A stretch of 64,000 bases of DNA from Roseinatronobacter domitianus. GTDB lineage: Bacteria > Pseudomonadota > Alphaproteobacteria > Rhodobacterales > Rhodobacteraceae. Shown one piece after another: positions 43,144 through 51,684 of this stretch. The number at the start of each line of letters is the position of its first letter. The first letter of the stretch is position 1. Location of the stretch: NCBI RefSeq assembly GCF_023336755.1, contig NZ_JALZWP010000006.1:1-64000 (forward strand), in the 5' to 3' direction. The notes beneath the pieces are model-generated. The model did no database searches, was not told where the DNA came from, and saw nothing but the letters and a program-made list of their open reading frames with translations. The translations under genes and the position numbers were made by a program.

Positions 43144-43860
43144 TTAACGGCCAAGTGTCTGGATCACGCCCTTGATGCGCTCATCCTCACGTTGCATCAG
43201 GCTTTGTCCGCGCTCATAGGCGCGCTGCACATCGATCATGCGCGATAGCTCGATCATGGGATCGACATTCGAATCTTCGAGGAAGCCCTGAAGAATTTGC
43301 GGGTTTTCGACCGGGAGGACATCGCCCTCGACCGAAAACAGCGTGCCCGCCGCCCGCGAGAGCGTGACAGGGTCGGCGGGCAGGACCAGCCCGACCTGCC
43401 CCAGCGGCACACCATCGGCAGACAGCGTGCCATCGCGCGCCAACGTCACATCGCGCGCGCCGGGCGGCACAAAGATCGCGCCGCCACCCGCATCCAGCAG
43501 CCGATGGCCATCAGGGTTGACCAATTCGCCCGCAGCATTGGGTGTGAAAATACCCGCGCGGGTCAGCCGTGGCCCTTGCGCGGTCTCAAGCTGGAAGAAC
43601 CCGTCACCTTCGACCGCGAAATCGAACCGGCCATTGGTTTGCGACATGGCACCCTGTAGCTGAACCGTCTGTCGGGTATTGCCCAGCGCCATGGAGACCG
43701 ATGGCTCTGTCCGGCCCATCCCGACCACAAATTCCGAGAACAGCACCCCTTCGCGGCGGTAGCCCGTGGTCGCGGAATTGGCGATATTATGGGCCACCAC
43801 CTGCAATTCACGCCGCAGCCCCGACATGCGGGTAAGCATAATGTATGACGCGTTATCCAT
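43144..43860 (-). CDS. flgF: Flagellar proximal rod protein FlgF
   Basis: The 238-residue protein starts YIMLTRMSGLRRELQVVAHNIANSATTGYRREGVLFSEF, the FlgF form of the rod N-terminal motif, and ends with PMIELSRMIDVQRAYERGQSLMQREDE. It forms part of the proximal rod. It is separated from fliQ by a single base and precedes flgG by 18 bases. Confidence 0.95.
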   Translation of the reverse strand: MDNASYIMLTRMSGLRRELQVVAHNIANSATTGYRREGVLFSEFVVGMGRTEPSVSMALGNTRQTVQLQGAMSQTNGRFDFAVEGDGFFQLETAQGPRLTRAGIFTPNAAGELVNPDGHRLLDAGGGAIFVPPGARDVTLARDGTLSADGVPLGQVGLVLPADPVTLSRAAGTLFSVEGDVLPVENPQILQGFLEDSNVDPMIELSRMIDVQRAYERGQSLMQREDERIKGVIQTLGR

Positions 43861-43861
43861 T

Positions 43862-44128
43862 TCAGCCCCCCGCGATCAATGGCAGAAGTTCATCATGGAA
43901 CAAGCTGACCAGCGTCGCGGTCATGAAGCTCATCGACACCCAGAACACCGCGACGATGGCCAAGAGCTTCGGCACGAACGTCAGCGACATTTCCTGAATG
44001 GAGGTCAGCGCCTGGAACAGCCCAACACCCACCCCCGCCACCAGCGCCGCGCCAAGAATGGGCGCGGATATCAGCGTGCCGACCCACAGCCCTTGGCGCA
44101 ATGTATCGAAGAAGATCACCTCATCCAT
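43862..44128 (-). CDS. fliQ: Flagellar export gate protein FliQ
   Basis: The 88-residue protein has two membrane helices and the FliQ pattern DTLRQGLWVGTLISAPILGAALVAGVGVGLFQALTSIQEMSLTFVPKLLAIV. It is a core export-gate component. The ATG at 44128 begins MDEVIFFD; length equals the family's. It lies in the rod operon apart from its partner fliR, which is in the opposite-strand unit. Confidence 0.95.
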   Translation of the reverse strand: MDEVIFFDTLRQGLWVGTLISAPILGAALVAGVGVGLFQALTSIQEMSLTFVPKLLAIVAVFWVSMSFMTATLVSLFHDELLPLIAGG

Positions 44129-44132
44129 CGTG

Positions 44133-44423
44133 TTAGACCGGCATCCGCAGGATTTCGAGATAGGCTTCCACCACACGGTCGCGCACGCTGACGGCGGTTT
44201 GCACGGCCAATTCGGTATCGGCCAGCGCCTGCACCAGCGCGTGCGGATCTGCGCCACTGACCATGGACGCCGTCGCGGCCTGTTCCGAGGCTTGCAAGCC
44301 AGAGACGAAACTGCCCATGGCCTGCCCGAAAGCCGCTTCGGCGCGCGGCGTGGCCGGGCCGGGTTGGGCGGCGTCGCGGGCGCGATCATAGCCGTTAATG
44401 GCCAGAGATGACGGAATTTGCAT
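44133..44423 (-). CDS. fliE: Flagellar hook-basal body protein FliE
   Basis: The 96-residue protein has the FliE C-terminal half (DPHALVQALADTELAVQTAVSVRDRVVEAYLEILRMPV), linking the MS ring to the rod. Size is normal. It lies 4 bases upstream of fliQ and 17 bases after flgC. Confidence 0.93.
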   Translation of the reverse strand: MQIPSSLAINGYDRARDAAQPGPATPRAEAAFGQAMGSFVSGLQASEQAATASMVSGADPHALVQALADTELAVQTAVSVRDRVVEAYLEILRMPV

Positions 44424-44440
44424 GGTTCAATATCCTTTGA

Positions 44441-44833
44441 TTACCGGCGCAGAAGGTCGATCAGGCTTTGCGACATCTGCCGCGCCTGGTCGAACATCGC
44501 CAAATTTGCCTCATAGCTGCGCCCGGCTTCGCGGGCATCGGCCATCTCGACCATGGTGTTGACGGTCGAGCCACGGTAATACCCGTCGCCATCTGCCAGC
44601 GCGTGGCCGGGGTCATAGATGCGCGGCAGCTCGCCCCGGTCCAGCTTTACCGGGCCAGTCGCCACGGTCGTTACGCCACGGGCGCGGTCAAACTGGCTGG
44701 AAAAGTCGATGGTTTTGCGCCGGTAGCCGGGTGTGTCGGCATTGGCGATATTCTCCGCCACATGCCGCAGACGGCGCGATTGCGCGTCCATTCCGGCAGA
44801 GGCAATGGCGAAGGTTGAAAACAGGTCTGCCAT
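44441..44833 (-). CDS. flgC: Flagellar rod protein FlgC
   Basis: The 130-residue protein has the rod N-terminal motif FAIASAGMDAQSRRLRHVAENIANADTPGYRRKTIDF and a C-terminal EMADAREAGRSYEANLAMFDQARQMSQSLIDLL helix, typical of FlgC. Length is normal for the family (about 134). Confidence 0.95.
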   Translation of the reverse strand: MADLFSTFAIASAGMDAQSRRLRHVAENIANADTPGYRRKTIDFSSQFDRARGVTTVATGPVKLDRGELPRIYDPGHALADGDGYYRGSTVNTMVEMADAREAGRSYEANLAMFDQARQMSQSLIDLLRR

Positions 44834-44842
44834 ATGCGCCCC

Positions 44843-45208
44843 CTATCGGCCAAGTGCTGTGCGCAAGATACCCCGCGCCGAGCCATAGATGGCCAGCGCC
44901 AGATCATGCGACTGCCTGGTTTCGGCGGCGCGCATCATCTCGCGTTCCAGAGAGACGGTGTTGCCGTTCGGGGCGCGGGAATCGGCGGTTTCCAACAGGC
45001 GCGCCGGGGACAAATGCTGCACGCGACCGGCGCGCAGGTCATCCACAATGCCGGGCTGTTGCAGATACGCGCCGAAAGGAGCCACGTCGCGGGCGCGATA
45101 ACCCGGCGTGTCGGCATTGGCCACGTTTTGCGAAATGACCACTTGGCGCTGCGCCGCGTGGCGCGCCATCGCCTGTGACAGCCGCATAATGGCTGGTGTG
45201 TCTAGCAT
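44843..45208 (-). CDS. flgB: Flagellar rod protein FlgB
   Basis: The 121-residue protein has RHAAQRQVVISQNVANADTPGYRARDVAPF and the C-terminal EREMMRAAETRQSHDLALAIYG of FlgB. It is first in the - strand rod operon. The ATG at 45208 is chosen because GGGAG is 8 bases upstream; a longer in-frame frame is unlikely to be translated. Confidence 0.94.
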   Translation of the reverse strand: MLDTPAIMRLSQAMARHAAQRQVVISQNVANADTPGYRARDVAPFGAYLQQPGIVDDLRAGRVQHLSPARLLETADSRAPNGNTVSLEREMMRAAETRQSHDLALAIYGSARGILRTALGR

Positions 45209-45238
45209 GAGGGCTTCTCCCATCAATTCGATACACAA

Positions 45239-45273
45239 AGCCTTAAGGCTGATTCGCTTAATGTTCGGTAAGC
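45239..45273. promoter_or_regulatory. Divergent flagellar control region between flgB and fliI
   Basis: Within the 104-bp divergent gap lie a perfect 12-bp palindrome AGCCTTAAGGCT (45239-45250) and the dyad GCTTAAT-N5-GTAAGC (45256-45273), which resembles the one at 34286. They probably bind a flagellar master regulator acting on both directions; identity unknown. Confidence 0.4.
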
Positions 45274-45312
45274 AAGACTGCGAATCTGGGTTTTTAAGCA
45301 AAACGGGGGATC

Positions 45313-46635
45313 ATGGATCGGATCGAGGAACTGCGCGCCACCGTGGCCAGCCTGCGCCCGGTGCGGCTGTTTGGCCGCGTTGTTGAAAGCCACGGGCAAT
45401 GCGTTGTGCTGGCCGGACTGACACAGGATGCGCGGCTGGGCGATTGGGTGTCGTTGGAACCGGCGCATTGCGCGCCAATCCTAGGCGAAGTTGTGCGACT
45501 GGAAGGTGACCGCGTGCATGTCTTTCCCAATGGCGACCCGGTCGGGCTGGCGCTGTGGGACCGTGCCGAATTGTTGGGACCGCGCCAACTTGCCCCGGAT
45601 GACCGCTGGATCGGGCGGGTCATCGACCCGTTCGGCGCGCCGCTGGACGGGCGGCCTCTGGCGATGGGGCAGCGCCCCCGCAATGTCGCCGCGTCGCCCC
45701 CACCCCCCGCACGGCGCGGGCGTCTGGGCGCACGGCTGGACACTGGCATGGCCGTGTTCAACACGTTTCTGCCCGTGGTGGCGGGGCAACGTATTGGCCT
45801 GTTTGCCGGCTCTGGCGTGGGCAAGACCATGCTCTTGGGCAATTTCGCGCGGCGGGTGCAGGCGGATGTGGTCGTCATCGGGCTGATCGGTGAACGCGGA
45901 CGCGAATTGCGCGAGTTTCTGGAGGATGTGCTGGGGGAAGAAGGGCTAAGGCGCGCCGTTATCGTCACCGCAACTTCGGACCAGCCTGCGCTCACGCGGC
46001 AGCGCTGCGCCGAAGCTGCGATGGCTGTCGCAGAGCATTTCCGCGACCAAGGCAAGCATGTGCTGCTTCTGGCCGATAGCGTGACGCGCATGGCCGAAGC
46101 GTATCGCGAAGTGGCGCTGGCCAGCGGCGAGGATGCAAGCCTGCGCGGCTACCCGCCCTCGCTGTCGCACCGCATTATGGCACTGGCCGAACGCGCCGGG
46201 CCGGGCATGGATGGCGTGGGCGCGATCACCGCCATTTTCACTGTGCTGGTTGCCGGGTCCGACATGGAAGAACCGGTGGCCGACATCTTGCGCGGGGTGC
46301 TGGACGGTCATGTGGTCATGGATCGCGCCATTGCCGAACGCGGGCGTTTTCCGGCGGTGGATGTGCTGCGCTCTGTCAGCCGGTCGCTGCCGCGCGCTGC
46401 CAGCCCGGAAGAAAACGCCCGCCTGTCAGAAGCGCGCCGCCTGCTGGGCGCCTATGACAGGTCCGAAATGATGATACAGGCGGGGCTGTATGAGCCCGGC
46501 TCTGACCCGCTGCTGGACCGCGCGGTCGCGGTCTGGCCCGCGCTGGATGCGTTCATGGGGGAAATGGCCCCGCATGGGGTGCGCGGAGCCTTTGCAAAGC
46601 TCGCGCAATGCCTTGAGCCGCCGACAAAGGGCTAA
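45313..46635 (+). CDS. fliI: Flagellar export ATPase FliI
   Basis: The 440-residue protein is an F1-beta-like ATPase with Walker A GSGVGKT at 166-172, VVIGLIGERGREL, and the export-ATPase DSVTRMAEAYREV segment. FliI with FliH and FliJ feeds substrates to the export gate. It is transcribed away from the rod operon, with FliH and the C ring genes not in the window. GGGGGATC precedes the ATG. Confidence 0.96.
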   Translation: MDRIEELRATVASLRPVRLFGRVVESHGQCVVLAGLTQDARLGDWVSLEPAHCAPILGEVVRLEGDRVHVFPNGDPVGLALWDRAELLGPRQLAPDDRWIGRVIDPFGAPLDGRPLAMGQRPRNVAASPPPPARRGRLGARLDTGMAVFNTFLPVVAGQRIGLFAGSGVGKTMLLGNFARRVQADVVVIGLIGERGRELREFLEDVLGEEGLRRAVIVTATSDQPALTRQRCAEAAMAVAEHFRDQGKHVLLLADSVTRMAEAYREVALASGEDASLRGYPPSLSHRIMALAERAGPGMDGVGAITAIFTVLVAGSDMEEPVADILRGVLDGHVVMDRAIAERGRFPAVDVLRSVSRSLPRAASPEENARLSEARRLLGAYDRSEMMIQAGLYEPGSDPLLDRAVAVWPALDAFMGEMAPHGVRGAFAKLAQCLEPPTKG

Positions 46636-46700
46636 GAGGGGTTTTCCCTGCGCGGCGATAGGTCTAAACCCATGCGCAAACTAGGGTTCATGAGGGCAAT

Positions 46701-48416
46701 ATGGCGCGCATCCTGATTACGTCGGCCTTGCCGTATATCAACGGCATCAAGCATCTGGGCAACCTTGTCGGCAGCCAGCTGCCCGCCGACCTTTACGCAC
46801 GCTACATGCGTGGGCGCGGGCATGAGGTGATGTTTATCTGCGCCACAGACGAACATGGCACACCCGCCGAACTGGCCGCCGCCAAGACAGGCCAACCGGT
46901 CGCGGATTACTGCGCCGAAATGCACAACACTCAGGCCGAACTGGCGCGCGGTTTCCGGCTGTCCTTTGACCATTACGGGCGCTCCTCCAGCCCGCAGAAC
47001 CACGCGCTGACGCAGCATCTGGCGGCGCGATTGGGCGAAGCCGGGCTGATAGAGGAAGTCTCCGAGGAGCAGGTCTATTCGCATACCGATGGCCGTTTCC
47101 TGCCCGACCGCTACATAGAGGGCACCTGCCCGAATTGCGGGTATGAGCGCGCACGCGGCGACCAATGCGAGAATTGCACCAAACAGCTTGACCCGACCGA
47201 CCTGATCGCCCCCCGCTCTGCCATTTCCGGCGCGACCGACCTGGAAGTGCGCGAAACAAAACACCTGTTCCTGCGCCAATCCACGCTGCGCGACCGGCTG
47301 GATAAGTGGATCGACAGTCAGAACGGTTGGCCGGTGCTGACCACATCCATCGCCAAGAAATGGCTGCATGACGGCAATGGCTTGCAGGACCGGGGCATTA
47401 CCCGCGATTTGGATTGGGGTGTTCCCGCGCAATTTGACGGTGCGCCATGGCAGGGCATGGATGGCAAGGTGTTCTATGTCTGGTTCGATGCGCCCATCGA
47501 ATACATCGCCGCGAGCGCCGAATGGGCCGAAGCGCAGGGGCTGGATGACAGCGCATGGCGGCGCTGGTGGCGCAATGACGAGGGCGCGGAAGATGTGCGC
47601 TATGTGCAATTCATGGGCAAGGACAATGTGCCGTTCCACACGCTGTCTTTCCCCGCCACGCTGATGGGGTCGGGCGAGCCTTGGAAGATGGTCGATTACA
47701 TCAAGTCCTTCAACTACCTGAACTATGATGGCGGGCAGTTTTCCACCTCGCTTGGCCGCGGCGTGTTCATGGATCAGGCCTTGTCGCTGCTGCCCGCCGA
47801 TTACTGGCGCTGGTGGTTGCTCAGCCATGCGCCCGAAAGCTCTGACGCCGAATTCACATGGGAGAATTTCCAAGCCTCGGTGAACAAGGATTTGGCCGAT
47901 GTGCTGGGCAATCTGGCCAGCCGCGTGACGAAATTCTGCCGCTCGAAATTTGGCGAGGTGGTGCCAGAGGGCGGCGCGTATGGGGCGCGAGAGGCACGGT
48001 TGATCGCGGACCTGACCACCCGCCTGCGCGCCTATGAGGGGCACATGGAGGCGATGGAAATTCGCAAATCCGCATCCGAGCTGCGCGCCTTCTGGGTGCT
48101 TGGTAACGAATACCTGCAAGACGCGGCGCCCTGGTCGACCTTCAAGACCGACCCGGAGCAAGCCGCCGCGCAGATCCGTTTGGCGCTGAACCTGATCCGG
48201 GTTTACGCCATCGTGTCGCGCCCCTTCATCCCCGATGCGGCGGCCAGCTTGATGGCGGCCATAGGCAGCGACGACTGGACATGGCCCGAGGATCTGGGCG
48301 CGGCGCTATACAACCTGCCCGCCGGCCACGCCTTCGCGGTGCCCGATGTCCTGTTCGCCAAGATCACGGATGAGCAGCGCGCGGATTGGGAAACCCGGTT
48401 CGCAGGCGCGCGCTAA
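46701..48416 (+). CDS. metG: Methionyl-tRNA synthetase
   Basis: The 571-residue protein begins [20 protein letters not shown], the class I HIGH-type region, has one Cys4 zinc knuckle (Cys143, 146, 156, 159 in [17 protein letters not shown]), and the KMSKS-equivalent loop reads [10 protein letters not shown]. It charges tRNA-Met and initiator tRNA. It lacks the C-terminal dimerisation domain of E. coli MetG, as in many bacteria. It follows fliI by 65 bases on the same strand. Confidence 0.96.
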   Translation: MARILITSALPYINGIKHLGNLVGSQLPADLYARYMRGRGHEVMFICATDEHGTPAELAAAKTGQPVADYCAEMHNTQAELARGFRLSFDHYGRSSSPQNHALTQHLAARLGEAGLIEEVSEEQVYSHTDGRFLPDRYIEGTCPNCGYERARGDQCENCTKQLDPTDLIAPRSAISGATDLEVRETKHLFLRQSTLRDRLDKWIDSQNGWPVLTTSIAKKWLHDGNGLQDRGITRDLDWGVPAQFDGAPWQGMDGKVFYVWFDAPIEYIAASAEWAEAQGLDDSAWRRWWRNDEGAEDVRYVQFMGKDNVPFHTLSFPATLMGSGEPWKMVDYIKSFNYLNYDGGQFSTSLGRGVFMDQALSLLPADYWRWWLLSHAPESSDAEFTWENFQASVNKDLADVLGNLASRVTKFCRSKFGEVVPEGGAYGAREARLIADLTTRLRAYEGHMEAMEIRKSASELRAFWVLGNEYLQDAAPWSTFKTDPEQAAAQIRLALNLIRVYAIVSRPFIPDAAASLMAAIGSDDWTWPEDLGAALYNLPAGHAFAVPDVLFAKITDEQRADWETRFAGAR

Positions 48417-48459
48417 GGCGAAAAACCCCGCGCGCAGGCCAAAACACCGGCGAATCCGG

Positions 48460-48487
48460 TTGACACGCGCGCGGGTCCGATTAGAAG
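48460..48487 (+). promoter_or_regulatory. Candidate promoter of rpmG
   Basis: TTGACA (48460-48465) is a consensus -35; a weaker -10 (TTAGAAG) begins 15-16 bases later. It gives a leader of about 60 bases before rpmG. Confidence 0.5.
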
Positions 48488-48552
48488 GCAGGTTCAAGAA
48501 TTTGCGGTCAGGGCGCGTGTAGCGCTGGCGGACCGGTGCAGGAGAGAATGAC

Positions 48553-48720
48553 ATGGCGAAGCCAACCACGATCAAAATCCGTCTGAACTCGACCGCGGGG
48601 ACCGGGCATTTCTACGTAACCAAGAAAAACGCCCGCACCATGACCGAGAAGATGTCCGTGCGCAAATACGACCCCGTTCTGCGCAAGCATGTCGAATACA
48701 AGGAAGGCAAGATCAAGTAA
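48553..48720 (+). CDS. rpmG: 50S ribosomal protein L33
   Basis: The 55-residue protein [20 protein letters not shown] continues with [14 protein letters not shown] and [19 protein letters not shown], a full match to L33. It lacks the CxxC zinc pairs, so it is the zinc-independent C-minus form. AGGAG lies about 9 bases upstream. A hairpin terminator follows 25 bases later, so it is a single-gene unit. Confidence 0.95.
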   Translation: MAKPTTIKIRLNSTAGTGHFYVTKKNARTMTEKMSVRKYDPVLRKHVEYKEGKIK

Positions 48721-48744
48721 TCTTGCATCTTCTTTGGCAGTTTT

Positions 48745-48773
48745 AAAAACCGCGCCCATAGGCGCGGTTTTTT
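48745..48773 (+). terminator. Intrinsic terminator of rpmG
   Basis: AAAACCGCGCC-CATA-GGCGCGGTTTTTT has an 11-pair stem and a T run. The stop codon of the convergent membrane protein gene lies inside the T run, and the hairpin may work in both directions. Confidence 0.9.
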
Positions 48774-49455
48774 ATGTTCTGCGGGGCGCGGTGCCGGGCC
48801 GCGCCATCAGCGTCAGGACCGTCGCGATCAACGCGAAGGTGACCGCCCCATCCAGCAGGAAGGCCGCGCCACCATGCAGCGTTGCCATGGCCAGGACGGC
48901 AACGGTCTGAGCCTGCAACAAGAGCGCCAGCCCGACTGCGAGAGCCGCGGCCGCAATCGCCTGAGACCCGGTCCAGACCGCGCGCCACGCAACGCCTTTA
49001 CCGCCCGCGCTTTGGGCAAGCACCACGCCAAACACTAGCACCAGCCAGAGCGAGATGGCATCGGCGGCGAAGATGGCGGGTCGCGGCACAAGCCCCAAGG
49101 CAAGCGGCACGAAGGGCAGCAGCGCCAGCACACTCAGCGCCGCCCCCTGCCCCCAATAGCGCAGCATTAACCGTGCTGAGAGCGGCGCGCGCGGGCCGAA
49201 AAAGATTGCGCGGTGCCAAAGCAACCCCATAACCGCCAAAGCCAGCCCAAGGGCCGCGCGCACCGCCAATTCATAGCTTATAGGCGCGGCGGGTGGCAGG
49301 TCGGGCCAGACGTCGCCCGTCAGCCGCACGCTGATCCAAGCCTTTAGCGCCATTGCCAACAGAAAGGGCGGCAATAGCAGGCGCTGCACCTGTTTCGGCT
49401 TGGCCGCGATTACGCGCCACGCCGTGCGCAGTTGCATCACAATTTGAAGGCCCAT
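48772..49455 (-). CDS. Integral membrane protein of unknown function
   Basis: The 227-residue protein has about six hydrophobic segments (LLLPPFLLAMALKAWI, AVRAALGLALAVMGLL, LSVLALLPFVPLALGLV, ISLWLVLVFGVVLAQ, AIAAAALAVGLALLL, FLLDGAVTFALIATVLTLM). No family signature was recognised. The ATG at 49455 is used because the longer in-frame start would sit inside the terminator of the upstream gene. Placement downstream of a terminator suggests its own weak promoter or read-through. Confidence 0.7.
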   Translation of the reverse strand: MGLQIVMQLRTAWRVIAAKPKQVQRLLLPPFLLAMALKAWISVRLTGDVWPDLPPAAPISYELAVRAALGLALAVMGLLWHRAIFFGPRAPLSARLMLRYWGQGAALSVLALLPFVPLALGLVPRPAIFAADAISLWLVLVFGVVLAQSAGGKGVAWRAVWTGSQAIAAAALAVGLALLLQAQTVAVLAMATLHGGAAFLLDGAVTFALIATVLTLMARPGTAPRRT

Positions 49456-49469
49456 GCGGTTTTCCCATG

Positions 49470-49498
49470 AAAAAGGGCCGGTCAACCGACCGGCCCTT
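49470..49498 (-). terminator. Intrinsic terminator of the BI-1 gene
   Basis: On the - strand AAGGGCCGGTC-GGTT-GACCGGCCCTT, an 11-pair stem, is followed by TTT, 18 bases after the BI-1 gene stop at 49517. Confidence 0.85.
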
Positions 49499-49516
49499 AC
49501 GCCAAATTCAGTCGGT

Positions 49517-50299
49517 TTATTCTTGCTGGCCCATGAACATCAGCAGGAACTGGAACATGTTCAGGAAGCTGATGTAGAGCGACAGCGCGCCATCAATCGC
49601 AGCCTTGTCCAGCCATTCCTGATCGCCGGCCGCTGCATGTGCGACGTATTCGCTTTTGATCTGCTGCGTGTAGAACGCGGTCAGACCGGCGAAGATCAGA
49701 ACGCCAATGGCAGAGATGGCGAACATCATGGCCGGGCTTTGCAGGAAGATGTTGATAACCATCGCGACCAGCAGGCCGATCACGCCCATAATCAGGAACG
49801 TGCCCATGCCGGACAGGTCTTTCTTGGTGGTGTAGCCATACAGGCTAAGCCCGCCAAAAGCGATTGCCGTCACAAGGAAGGTCTGCGCGATCGAGAAGCT
49901 GGTGAAGATCAGGAAAATGGAACTGAGCGACAGACCGATGGCTGCGGCAAAGACGAAGAACCCAAGCTGCACACCTGCGGCAGAGGCGCGGCGCATGAGC
50001 GACCCCCAGCCGAACAGGATGAAAGCCAGCGGTGCAAACATAATGACCCAGCGTAGCGGCGACATATAGATCGCGCTGCCAAGGCTGTTGAGGTAGGTGC
50101 CGTTGCCCAGTTGCGCGACGGCCGCCGACGGGTCGGTCGTGGTGGCCAGCCCGGCGATGGCCCATGCGGCCGCCCCGGTAATCAACATACCCACGGACAT
50201 GGTGCCGTAGACCTTGTTCATGTGGGCGCGCAACCCGATATCGATCTGTTCAGCGCGAGCGCCGCTGACCTGCGCGCGCATCGTGTTGAAATCTGCCAT
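49517..50299 (-). CDS. Bax inhibitor-1 family membrane protein
   Basis: The 260-residue protein has seven membrane helices and the BI-1/YbhL pattern (HMNKVYGTMSVGMLITGAAAWAIAG, GFFVFAAAIGLSLSSIFLIFTSFSIAQTFLVTAIAFGGLSLYGYTTKKDL). Members act as pH-sensitive calcium-leak channels or stress-related proteins. The ATG at 50299 has GGAGG 5 bases upstream and gives the soluble N-terminal segment typical of the family. Confidence 0.92.
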   Translation of the reverse strand: MADFNTMRAQVSGARAEQIDIGLRAHMNKVYGTMSVGMLITGAAAWAIAGLATTTDPSAAVAQLGNGTYLNSLGSAIYMSPLRWVIMFAPLAFILFGWGSLMRRASAAGVQLGFFVFAAAIGLSLSSIFLIFTSFSIAQTFLVTAIAFGGLSLYGYTTKKDLSGMGTFLIMGVIGLLVAMVINIFLQSPAMMFAISAIGVLIFAGLTAFYTQQIKSEYVAHAAAGDQEWLDKAAIDGALSLYISFLNMFQFLLMFMGQQE

Positions 50300-50351
50300 T
50301 GAATCCTCCGTTGGCGAAACTTGGGGGTGGATGAAACACCTTGGTGCTAGA

Positions 50352-50378
50352 TATTTACACGCCAAGCGCGGTTTTCAA
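50352..50378 (-). promoter_or_regulatory. Candidate promoter of the BI-1 gene
   Basis: On the - strand TTGAAA (50378-50373) and TAAATA (50357-50352) are 15 bases apart, about 55 bases before the start codon. Spacing is slightly short, so confidence is low. Confidence 0.35.
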
Positions 50379-50429
50379 GTAAAACCGGAGTCAAACACAC
50401 AGGAATTCGGGAAAATAGGTAAAGTCTGA

Positions 50430-51395
50430 TCAAATCGTGATAACAATTTTCCCGGTTGAGCGTCTTTCGCGCAGCATCTGCAACCCATCAAGCGCATCTT
50501 CAAGCGGCAGGACAGTGCTGATATGGGGCCGCAGATGGCCGTTTTCATACCAGTCGAACAGGGTGGAAATAGACTCGGCCATGATCTGCGGCGCAAAGCG
50601 CAGGTATCCCCCCCAATACAGGCCAATAACGCTCAGGTTCTTGACCAGCAGGATATTGGCGGGAAAAGCAGGCGGCTTGCCCCCGGCAAAGCCGATGGTC
50701 AGGAAGCGGCCTTCGGGGTGCAGCGCGCGCATGGCGGGGGTGGCCAGCGGCTCTCCGATGGCATCATAAATGACATGGGCACCGCCAAGCGCCTTCAACT
50801 CGGCGCGCAGGTCGAACGGGTCGGCACCGCTGTCCAGACAGATTTCGGCCCCCGCTTGCTGTGCCACCGCCAGCTTGTTGGCGCCACGCGCCACGGCAAT
50901 CACCCGCGCCCCCATCCGTGCGCCAATCTCAACCGCTGTCAGCCCCACGCCACCGGCGGCGCCTAGCACAACAAGCGTTTCGCCCGGCCGCAGATGCGCC
51001 CGGTGCGCAAGTGCCAGATGCGACGTGCCATAGGCAACAAGAAAGGCGGCGGCATCGGTGAAGGGCATGGCATCGGGCATTTTGACACAGCTTTCGGCCT
51101 TGCAAAGCGCGTATTCGGCAAGCCCGCCTTGCCCGGCAAATGCGGCCACGCGGTCGCCCTTGCGAAAGCCCGTCACAGAAGCGCCGACCGCATCAACCGT
51201 CCCCGCAAACTCCATGCCCGGCGTATAGGGCGGCTGGACCCTTTCCTGATATGTGCCGCGCATCATCAAAAGATCGGCAAAGTTCAGCCCGCACGCGGCA
51301 ACTTGAAGCCGCAGTTCATCCGGTTTGGGAGCGGGCACATCCATCTGCACCATGCTGGGTGGTGCGTCATAAGCGGTCAGCCGAAATGCGCGCAT
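50430..51395 (-). CDS. Zinc-independent quinone oxidoreductase (MDR family)
   Basis: The 321-residue protein has the quinone-reductase N-terminus (LRLQVAACGLNFADLLMMRGTYQ) and NADPH Rossmann motif LVVLGAAGGVGLTAVEIGARMGARVIAVA, without the catalytic zinc ligands of alcohol dehydrogenases. It reduces quinones or enones with NADPH. The ATG at 51395 is used, with AGAGG upstream. Confidence 0.88.
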   Translation of the reverse strand: MRAFRLTAYDAPPSMVQMDVPAPKPDELRLQVAACGLNFADLLMMRGTYQERVQPPYTPGMEFAGTVDAVGASVTGFRKGDRVAAFAGQGGLAEYALCKAESCVKMPDAMPFTDAAAFLVAYGTSHLALAHRAHLRPGETLVVLGAAGGVGLTAVEIGARMGARVIAVARGANKLAVAQQAGAEICLDSGADPFDLRAELKALGGAHVIYDAIGEPLATPAMRALHPEGRFLTIGFAGGKPPAFPANILLVKNLSVIGLYWGGYLRFAPQIMAESISTLFDWYENGHLRPHISTVLPLEDALDGLQMLRERRSTGKIVITI

Positions 51396-51500
51396 CGGAC
51401 ACCTCTGGGTATTTTGCCCAGCCTGCCGCCATGCGATGACAGGCGCAAGTGGCTTCTCAGCGCGGCGGGTCTGCGCATTCCGCAACTCTCTTTATGGTTG

Positions 51501-51551
51501 TTTTGCAAAATGCAATGCAAATTGCGAATTCCCGTCGTTCGTGCAGGAACG
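51501..51551. promoter_or_regulatory. Palindromic region before the XRE regulator
   Basis: In the 289-bp gap (51396-51684) lie a perfect palindrome TTTTGCAAAA (51501-51510) and CGTTC-N6-GAACG (51536-51551); a -10-like TATACA is at 51562-51567. Possible operators for autoregulation. No better -35 was found and the rest of the gap shows nothing recognisable. Confidence 0.35.
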
Positions 51552-51684
51552 CACCGCTTTTTATACATTTTCCAACGGAATCGCGCCACGTTGCAACTCG
51601 GGGTAGTGAAGATTCGATTGTAACAGCCCGTCGGGTCCAGCCCCCTTAACGCGTATGAGTAGACACGGCAAAAAGAGGTAGCAA

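Noticed and set aside
45256-45273. Canonical CtrA site TTAA-N7-TTAA
   Set aside because: The second half site reads GTAAG and spacing does not fit exactly; kept only as an undetermined dyad.
46632-48161. A 509-residue open frame on the - strand antisense to metG
   Set aside because: Shadow of the GC-rich codon pattern of metG; no motif and no ribosome binding site.
51536-51551. LexA (SOS) box
   Set aside because: Alphaproteobacterial LexA sites are direct repeats GTTC-N7-GTTC; this is an inverted CGTTC-N6-GAACG.
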